From JBBQTU01 sp038213005 (GTDB lineage Bacteria > Planctomycetota > Phycisphaerae > Tepidisphaerales > Tepidisphaeraceae): a stretch of DNA of 11,691 nucleotides. Position numbers and translations under genes: made by a program. Location of the stretch: NCBI GenBank assembly GCA_038213005.1, contig JBBQTU010000140.1, positions 1 to 11,691 on the forward strand. Reading direction: 5' to 3'. A model generated the notes under the pieces. It was not told the DNA's origin, ran no database searches, and worked only from the letters and a program-made list of their open reading frames with translations. Positions 5,357 through 11,691 of this stretch are shown piece after piece; the first letter of the stretch is position 1, and each line of letters opens with the position of its first letter.

Positions 5357-8300
5357 CTAACCGATCTGCATCACGACCTGGTGGTCGATGTGATCGTCCA
5401 CCATGTGCACTTTGCGGTCGGACTGCTCGGCTGCGTCAACGATCACGCTGCGCACATTCCATGTCTCCTGGCCGACGACATTTACCTGAACGTGGTACAG
5501 CGTGCCGTGGAAGCGATAGTGGAAGCGATAGCCGGGCCAGTCGTGCGGGACCAGGGAGTGGAGCGTCATCACGTCGCCGGCGATGTCCAGGCCCAGCAGT
5601 TCCTCGGTCAGCAGGCGATACATCCAGGCGGCCGCCCCGGTGTACCAGGTCCAGCCGCCGCGACCCTCCTGGCCGGCGAGGGAATACACGTCGGCGGCGA
5701 CAACGTAGGGCTCGACCCTGTACCGCTGCATCGCATCGGGGCTGTCGGCATGTCGCAGTGGATTGATCAGGTTGAACAGGTGCCACGCCAGGTGCGAGTC
5801 CTGCATTCTGGCGGCGGCCGTGACCACCCACACGGCCGCGTGTGTGTACTGTCCGCCGTTCTCGCGCACGCCCGGCACATAGCCGCGGATATAGCCCGGA
5901 TTGGGCTCGGCCCGATTGAACGGCGGCGTGAAGAGGCGGATCAGATGATGTTCCTCGTCGACCAGTTCGGCGATCGCGGAGGCCATCGCCTGGCGGGCGC
6001 GATTGGGGTCGGCGGCCTGACTGATGACCGCCCACGCCTGGGGCAATGCGTCGATCTTGCACTCCTCATTTTCGACTGAGCCCAGCGGCCGGCCATCATC
6101 GAAGTAAGCGCGCCGATACCATCGGCCATCCCATGCCCCGAGTTCGATGTTCTGTCGCAGTTGCTCGGCCCACTCAGTGCACTGCTGGGCGAACTCAACG
6201 TCGCCGCGTGCCGTGGCGATCGGGGCGAAGCGCTTGAGCACCTCGAACATGAAGAACGCCAGCCAGACGCTCTCGCCCTTGCCGCCGCTGCCAACGCGGT
6301 TCATCCCGTCGTTCCAGTCGCCGGCGCCCATCAGCGGCAGGCCGTGCTGGCCGAGATGCCAGCCGTTGCGGATTGCGCGGATGCAGTGCTCGTAGAGCGA
6401 TGCCTTTTCCTCGGTCACCGTTGGCAGGTCGTAGAACGACTCCTCCTCGGGCGCCAGGGCACGGCCCTCAAGGAAGGACACCTGTTCGTCGAGAATGCCG
6501 GTATCGCCGGTACTGCGTACATATCGGCAGGCAGCGATCGGCAGCCACAGGAAGTCGTCGGAGCACTGGGTTCGCACGCCGCGTCCGGTGGGCGGATGCC
6601 ACCAGTGCTGCACATCGCCTTTGCGGAACTGCCGCGAGGCGCAGAGCAGGATGTGCGGCCGGGCGAGCCACGGACACTCGAGCATGAACGCCATGGAGTC
6701 CTGCAACTGATCGCGGAAGCCGTAGGCCCCGCCGGACTGGTAGAACCCGCTGCGCCCCCAGAATCGCGACGAGAGGGTCTGGTAGAGGAGCCAGTTATTG
6801 ACCAGAAAATTGACCGATGGGTCTGGGGTCTCGACCCAGAGCCCGCCCAGGAGATGCTTCCAGTGCTCCCACACGGCCTCGAGCGCCGCGCGGGCGCCTT
6901 CATCGCCGCCGAAGGTCCGCACCAGGTGGCGAGCCTCGTTCTCATTGGCCGCTCCGCCCAGGACGAAGACCACATATCGCGTCTCGCCGGGCGGGATACT
7001 CAGACGCACTTCCACCGCTGCGCAGGGATCCAGCCCGGGGCCGACGCGGTTGCTGAGCTGCTGCCGCCCCAGTGCCGCGGGGTTGGCGGGGGAACCATGC
7101 CGGCCGAGGAATTCGGTGCGGTCGCCGGTGAAGGTGGTCTCGCCGCCGCTGCCGGCGAAGAAACCCAGGCGGCTGCCGAAGTCGACGCTGAATTTGTTGT
7201 CGGCGAAGATCGCCCCGGTCTGAGGATCGATCCGGGTGACGATGTAAGGCTGCGTGCGTTCCACCTGCTCACCCAGAACCCAGCGGCAATACCCCACGAC
7301 TCGCACCGGCCGCTCTCGATCGCTCAGGTTGCGCAGTCGGATATAGGATATCTTAACGGGCGCATCCGGCGGCACCGTCTGGGTCATCTCGGTGAACAGT
7401 CCATTTTGCGTGTGCTCGAAGGCGGTGTATCCCATGCCGTGGCGGCAGACATAGGGCGTGGGCCCGGTGGCCGGCTGCGGAGAAGGCGACCAGAATGTGG
7501 TCGTCTCAAGATCCTGCACATAGATCGCCTCGGTGGTCGGATCGCTGACCGGATCGTTGTACCAGGGGCTGAGGCGATACTCGTGGGCATTCTGATACCA
7601 GGTGTATCCGGCGCCGGTCTCGCTGACGACGGTACCGAAATTGGCATTGGCGATAAGGTTGACCCATGGCGCCGGCGTAGTCTGGCCTTGGGGCAACTGG
7701 ATGACATATTCTCGCCCGTCAGGTGTGAAGCCGCCAATGCCGTTGGATAGCGCCAGATCGCGATGGGCCAAGATAAACTCGTCGGGTGCCGGGGCCTCGG
7801 CGGTCCGGGATGGTTGGAGTGCGGGGATATTGAGGCGAACCTCGCGCCGCGCCCGCCGGCGAATCTGTTCGGCGAAGCTGCCGGAGCGGTCATGCAGCAC
7901 CACGCGCGCCGCCGCCTGGAACAGCAGGCGGTCGTCCTCTGGAATCTGCTCCAGCGAGCGCACGAAAATGCCTGAGGGCTGATCGAGCCATTTTGCATGG
8001 CCCATCGCACCCACCATGCCGACAATGTCATCCAGCAGCGTCTGGCGATATCCGGCGAATGCCTCGGTCCAGATCACCAGGTCGACGGCCAGGCCCTTGT
8101 GCCGCCAATACGCCTGGGCCTTGATCGCCGACCTGGCGACATCCAATCCCGCACGCTCGGTGATGCGGCAGAGCACGATCGGCAGGTCACCAGAGACCCC
8201 GTATCGCCAGAGGTCCGATTGCGGTTTGTTATTACGGGACAGGATGCTCGCATCGGCGCGAAAACGCGGGCTCAGGTAGAGGATCGCGCCTGCGAGCTGG

Positions 8301-11300
8301 GCGAACAATACCGCATCGGGTTCCTCAGCGCCCACCTGATGCAGCAGAACCTGACTATGCGTCCAGGCGGTTTCCAGTACGCGGTCGGCCATGCGTGGAT
8401 CGTGATAGCGATCGACCAGGTCGATCAGGTGTTCGCGATGGTCCGAAGCCCCCATCACCGAATGCAGCTCGGCGGTTTCATTGGGCTTGAGGCGAATGCG
8501 CACGCGAATCGCCATCACCGGATCGAGCACCGCGCCGACGGTGTTGCTTAGTGGTCCCGGGCTCACCATCGCGGCAGGGCCTGACGGATCACGCCCACGT
8601 CCCAGAAAACGGGAGCGATCAGTCTCGTACGAGACTTCGACATCGGCGCTGCGGCCGACCATTGCGAAGAACATCCACGGCGATGGTTCGTCGGCGGCGC
8701 GAGGCCGGCGGTTGCACAGGATCGCCGATCGCGCCGGTAGGAATTGCGTCTCGAGGAACAGGCTTTGGAACGCGGGATGGGCGGCCTCGGCCCGCGGCTC
8801 GGCGAGCACCACCTCGGAGTATCCGGTCAGCTCGATCGTCCGCGAGCGGCTACTGGTGTTGGTAAGGGTAATCCGCCGCACCTCGACATCGTCCTCCGGG
8901 GACACCGCGACGAAGGTGGCGACTTCCAACTCGTTGTAGCGGCAGCGGAACTCCGCCTGCCCCTGCGAGAACACGGCGCGGTAGCGGGCCTTTCTTGCAG
9001 GCAGGGGCTGGTAGGTCGTGGACCAGGTTTCATGACGATTGACATCGTGGATGTAGAAGAATGTCCCCCATTTGTCGCGGGTCAGATCCTCCCGCCAGCG
9101 CGTCAGCGCCAGGTTGGCCCAGCGGCTTTGTCCCGAGCCGGCGCTGGTCACAAAACAGCTATATCGGCCATTGGACAGCAGATGCACTTCCGGAACGGTC
9201 GCGTCCTCAGGCGAAAGGATCCGCGCTGCGACGACAGCCTTATCTCCCGCCGCGGCCGTTGAAGGCACCGACTGATGCGTGATCGGCCGCTCCTCGATTT
9301 CCACCGTGGGCACGCGTTCCTGCAACAGCAGGACCGCCGCGCGCATCTCCGGGTTGGCGAGGAACCGCCGCTGCATCGGCTGGCCCAGCAGCACGCGCTC
9401 CAGGCTCAGTAGCGTCATCCCCGTATGGTGGGCCATGAACTGCCGGACGACGGCGCAGGTCTGGCCCTTCGGGACGCGCTCGGCCGTGAAATCAACGGCC
9501 TCGTACAGACCGTATCGTCCAACGAATCCCTCGCGCGCCATGGCCTTAAGGTTGTCGGTCGCCCCGACGGCATCGAGCATCACCGCCATCGCCGACGCAT
9601 AAGGAGCGAGCACCAGATCGTCGCCAAGGCCGCGCTTGAGCCCCAGCCCCGGCACACCGAAGGCCCGATACTGGTAGTTCATGTGCGCGTCGAGCTGGTT
9701 ATAGCCCGACTCGCTCACGCCCCAATAGGGCAGGAATTTCAAGCCATATCGCCGTTGCCGCTCCACTGCCCCGACGCACGACTCATGCAGCAGCGTGTGG
9801 TTATAGCTGGGCATGATCAACATCGGCATCAGATATTCGAACATCGAGCCGCTCCACGAGACGAGCGTCGCCGGGCCTTTTCCGCCGGCCGGGGTGCGCC
9901 CCAGGAGGAACCAGTGTTCCAGCGGCAATTGCCCGCGCGCCACCCCGATGTAGCTCGCCACGCGGGCCTCTGACGCCAGCAGGTCATACTGGCTGGGGTC
10001 GCGCCGATGGGTCTCAAAGTCATATCCGATTGAGAGCAGGCGCCGGTCCGGATCGAACAGGAAATCCAGATCTACGTCCGACATCGCCTGGCACTGGGCG
10101 ACCAGTTCGCGCAGCCGCCCGATTCGCTCGGTGGCGTGGATCGAACACGACTGATCGTCGCAGTTTCCCAAGGCGGATGCCTGCCTGGCTAGTGCGGCCA
10201 GAGTGAGATCAGCCCGCAGCGCTGTATCGGTCGTCAGTGTTGGGACCAGCCACAGCAGGTCATCACGCAGATCATCGGACTGGAGCGCGATCTGGTCCAG
10301 CCAATACGCAGGTTCGGTGTCCGCGGTGAGCATGCCACGCATCTCTCGCGCGGTCTCAGCTACATTGTGAAGCTCAGACGCTGCCTCGCAGAGCAGTCCG
10401 GCGGGCCTGGGGGCCAACTGGGCCGTCAACTCGCTCACGAGTTTGCGCAAGCGCGTGTTCACATCGGCTGGCAGAAGCTGCCCGGCCTCGGCGTGGGTCT
10501 TCTCCAGTTCCTCCTCAAAGACACCCAGTGTGTTGAGTAGCCCCTCGCGCCAGCGTGGCGGCAGTACCGGCCGATCCACCAGTTCGGTCAGTCCCTGCTC
10601 CAGAGTCAGCAGACAACCCACAAGGTTGCCACTGTCGACACTGGAGACATAACGCGGATGAAGGGCGCGCCCGTCGCGCGTTGCGTACCAATTGAAGAAG
10701 TGCCCGCGATATCGTTCCAGTTTCTCCATTGAGGCGAAACTGCCCATCAGGCGCTGCGTCAACCGCTGGCCGCTGATGTAACCAAAATCCCATGCTGACA
10801 GCGTGCCCAGCAGACCCAGTCCGATATTGGTCGGCGAGGTCCGCTCGGCGATCCGCATCGCCGGAATCTCCTGGATGTTGTCGGGTGGGAGCCACGCCTG
10901 CTCGGCATTGATGAAATGCTCGTAATACGCCCAGGTGCGGCGTGCCAGGCGGCCGAGAAATGCCCAGCTTTCCTTGCTCAGCGGTACGACCTTCTCGACG
11001 CGATCGCAACTGATGAACCATGCCACCGGCGGCGCCGACAGCCAGATCACCGCCAGCAGTATTGCCAGGGGAAGCGCCACAGGATTGATCGTGACCGCAA
11101 GGACCAGCAGCAGCGCTACCACCAGGATGCCTCCGGCCATCTCGCGGCACATGTGGCTCAGGGCGGTCTTTCTCGCTGCGTCGGCGTCGTCGGCGGTCTG
11201 CCATTGGAGCATCAGGCGATGGCTGATCCCGATTCGCCATAGCGCCCGGCCGATGGCATCCAGGTAGACCATCGCCTGGTGCGGCAGGAATAGCAGGTCC

Positions 11301-11691
11301 AGCGATGAGATGAACATCGATCTCGCTTCGGCTTTCGCCACCAGCATCAGATGCCGTGGCCATCGCATGCCTTTGCCGCGCCGGGCGGCCCTGACCGCCA
11401 TGCGGAGCAGGTCGGCCAGGAACCACACTCCCAGGAATCCCAGAGTCCAGGCCACCGGTCCCGGCCAGGGCATCAGCATCCCCAGGAACAGTGTCACCAG
11501 TGTCATCGCCGGCAGGACACTCCGCCGAAGATTGTCCAGAATCATCCATCGGCTGAGACGACTGAGCAGGTTGGTTGCGCGACCGCGCGGCGTGCGAACA
11601 GTCCGCGCGGCCCAGCCGGCGATCTGCCAGTCTCCGCGCACCCATCGATGCCGCCGGCTCATATCCGCCAGGTAGCTCGATGGATGCTCCT
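5357..11691 (-). CDS. ndvB: Cyclic beta-1,2-glucan synthase-like protein (NdvB/Cgs family), 5' end beyond the window
   Basis: The frame is open through the right edge. The ATG at 11660-11662 is internal, because SRRHRWVRGDWQ (first residues from it) is the conserved end of the GT84 glycosyltransferase domain and is preceded in frame by more family-like sequence. Positions below count from that Met, giving 2101 residues (whole family members are about 2800). Membrane segments lie near 49-65, 69-90, 175-192 and 194-217. A Glycoamylase-type domain follows, with TSPTNIG (about 275), PRYVSSVDSGNL (about 335-347), SWSGSMFEYLMP (about 600) and FMAHHTGM (about 744). In this family this middle region is the cyclisation module (GH189, from memory). 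Two GH94-type beta-sandwich regions (about 800-1100 and 1305-1455) precede the phosphorylase-like barrel (about 1620-2085). The barrel keeps GDWNDGMN, whose second Asp (about 1785) is the expected catalytic acid, and ENGGQYTHAA (about 1935). The expected product is periplasmic beta-1,2-glucan made from UDP-glucose at the inner membrane. A related polymer cannot be excluded. Confidence 0.93.
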   Translation of the reverse strand, partial: EHPSSYLADMSRRHRWVRGDWQIAGWAARTVRTPRGRATNLLSRLSRWMILDNLRRSVLPAMTLVTLFLGMLMPWPGPVAWTLGFLGVWFLADLLRMAVRAARRGKGMRWPRHLMLVAKAEARSMFISSLDLLFLPHQAMVYLDAIGRALWRIGISHRLMLQWQTADDADAARKTALSHMCREMAGGILVVALLLVLAVTINPVALPLAILLAVIWLSAPPVAWFISCDRVEKVVPLSKESWAFLGRLARRTWAYYEHFINAEQAWLPPDNIQEIPAMRIAERTSPTNIGLGLLGTLSAWDFGYISGQRLTQRLMGSFASMEKLERYRGHFFNWYATRDGRALHPRYVSSVDSGNLVGCLLTLEQGLTELVDRPVLPPRWREGLLNTLGVFEEELEKTHAEAGQLLPADVNTRLRKLVSELTAQLAPRPAGLLCEAASELHNVAETAREMRGMLTADTEPAYWLDQIALQSDDLRDDLLWLVPTLTTDTALRADLTLAALARQASALGNCDDQSCSIHATERIGRLRELVAQCQAMSDVDLDFLFDPDRRLLSIGYDFETHRRDPSQYDLLASEARVASYIGVARGQLPLEHWFLLGRTPAGGKGPATLVSWSGSMFEYLMPMLIMPSYNHTLLHESCVGAVERQRRYGLKFLPYWGVSESGYNQLDAHMNYQYRAFGVPGLGLKRGLGDDLVLAPYASAMAVMLDAVGATDNLKAMAREGFVGRYGLYEAVDFTAERVPKGQTCAVVRQFMAHHTGMTLLSLERVLLGQPMQRRFLANPEMRAAVLLLQERVPTVEIEERPITHQSVPSTAAAGDKAVVAARILSPEDATVPEVHLLSNGRYSCFVTSAGSGQSRWANLALTRWREDLTRDKWGTFFYIHDVNRHETWSTTYQPLPARKARYRAVFSQGQAEFRCRYNELEVATFVAVSPEDDVEVRRITLTNTSSRSRTIELTGYSEVVLAEPRAEAAHPAFQSLFLETQFLPARSAILCNRRPRAADEPSPWMFFAMVGRSADVEVSYETDRSRFLGRGRDPSGPAAMVSPGPLSNTVGAVLDPVMAIRVRIRLKPNETAELHSVMGASDHREHLIDLVDRYHDPRMADRVLETAWTHSQVLLHQVGAEEPDAVLFAQLAGAILYLSPRFRADASILSRNNKPQSDLWRYGVSGDLPIVLCRITERAGLDVARSAIKAQAYWRHKGLAVDLVIWTEAFAGYRQTLLDDIVGMVGAMGHAKWLDQPSGIFVRSLEQIPEDDRLLFQAAARVVLHDRSGSFAEQIRRRARREVRLNIPALQPSRTAEAPAPDEFILAHRDLALSNGIGGFTPDGREYVIQLPQGQTTPAPWVNLIANANFGTVVSETGAGYTWYQNAHEYRLSPWYNDPVSDPTTEAIYVQDLETTTFWSPSPQPATGPTPYVCRHGMGYTAFEHTQNGLFTEMTQTVPPDAPVKISYIRLRNLSDRERPVRVVGYCRWVLGEQVERTQPYIVTRIDPQTGAIFADNKFSVDFGSRLGFFAGSGGETTFTGDRTEFLGRHGSPANPAALGRQQLSNRVGPGLDPCAAVEVRLSIPPGETRYVVFVLGGAANENEARHLVRTFGGDEGARAALEAVWEHWKHLLGGLWVETPDPSVNFLVNNWLLYQTLSSRFWGRSGFYQSGGAYGFRDQLQDSMAFMLECPWLARPHILLCASRQFRKGDVQHWWHPPTGRGVRTQCSDDFLWLPIAACRYVRSTGDTGILDEQVSFLEGRALAPEEESFYDLPTVTEEKASLYEHCIRAIRNGWHLGQHGLPLMGAGDWNDGMNRVGSGGKGESVWLAFFMFEVLKRFAPIATARGDVEFAQQCTEWAEQLRQNIELGAWDGRWYRRAYFDDGRPLGSVENEECKIDALPQAWAVISQAADPNRARQAMASAIAELVDEEHHLIRLFTPPFNRAEPNPGYIRGYVPGVRENGGQYTHAAVWVVTAAARMQDSHLAWHLFNLINPLRHADSPDAMQRYRVEPYVVAADVYSLAGQEGRGGWTWYTGAAAWMYRLLTEELLGLDIAGDVMTLHSLVPHDWPGYRFHYRFHGTLYHVQVNVVGQETWNVRSVIVDAAEQSDRKVHMVDDHIDHQVVMQIG

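Noticed and set aside
6161..7750. 529-residue open frame on the plus strand
   Set aside because: It lies wholly opposite the glucan synthase-like gene, whose GH94 motifs are conserved there. Its composition is that of a shadow frame.
11660..11662. ATG as the start of the glucan synthase-like gene
   Set aside because: The frame stays open upstream to the window edge and the residues before this Met continue the conserved end of the GT84 domain. It is an internal Met of a partial gene.
1..11691. CRISPR array, tRNA, rRNA, insertion sequence or phage genes
   Set aside because: No regularly spaced repeats, cloverleaf-like sequences, transposase motifs or phage proteins were seen on either strand.

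Overview
The window looks like chromosomal DNA of a GC-rich planctomycete, most likely of the class Phycisphaerae. The supports are a DUF1559/H-X9-DG-type pseudopilin remnant, a membrane protein with an N-terminal Cys-rich ribbon followed by a Pro-rich linker, a DAHP synthase of the ferredoxin-like-domain (type I-beta) kind, and short GC-rich hairpins with a GTCGCCC(C/T)GT(T/C) core between genes. The taxon is inferred from the general look of these genes, since no search was possible.

Layout. Positions 1-66 hold a perfect 13-bp hairpin that reads as a terminator for the minus strand. Positions 67-801 (minus) hold the C-terminal two thirds of a pseudopilin-like protein. Its N-terminal pilin segment is missing, and it stops being recognisable where der begins. 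Positions 802-2406 (plus) encode the ribosome-assembly GTPase Der/EngA. The 452-base gap 2407-2858 is unusually rich in structure: first a cluster of small hairpins (2440-2638), then a complete regulatory leader (2665-2852) for the next gene. Positions 2859-3881 (plus) encode DAHP synthase, the entry enzyme of the shikimate pathway. Two convergent minus-strand genes fill the rest, 42 bases apart and probably one operon. The upstream one (5357 to beyond 11691) is a very large cyclic beta-1,2-glucan synthase-like protein, cut by the window edge inside its glycosyltransferase domain. The downstream one (3911-5314) is an unrecognised membrane protein with about six membrane segments and a zinc-ribbon-like head.

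The main discovery is the leader of the DAHP synthase gene. A TTGACA/TATGGT promoter is followed by a 26-codon ORF (2694-2774). Eight of its 13 codons between 2712 and 2750 are Phe, Tyr or Trp (core FGFYFSWYSY). Its stop codon lies inside a segment (2769-2779) that can pair with the left arm (2801-2810) of a strong 12-bp intrinsic terminator (2799-2835). This is the textbook arrangement of ribosome-mediated transcription attenuation, as in trp and pheA leaders. Here it would sense all three aromatic amino acids together at the first committed step. The enzyme also carries the N-terminal ferredoxin-like domain that gives feedback inhibition in its family, so the step would be controlled both at transcription and by allostery.

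The remaining genes do not form one pathway. Der is housekeeping. The glucan synthase and its membrane-protein neighbour point to periplasmic or envelope glucan production.
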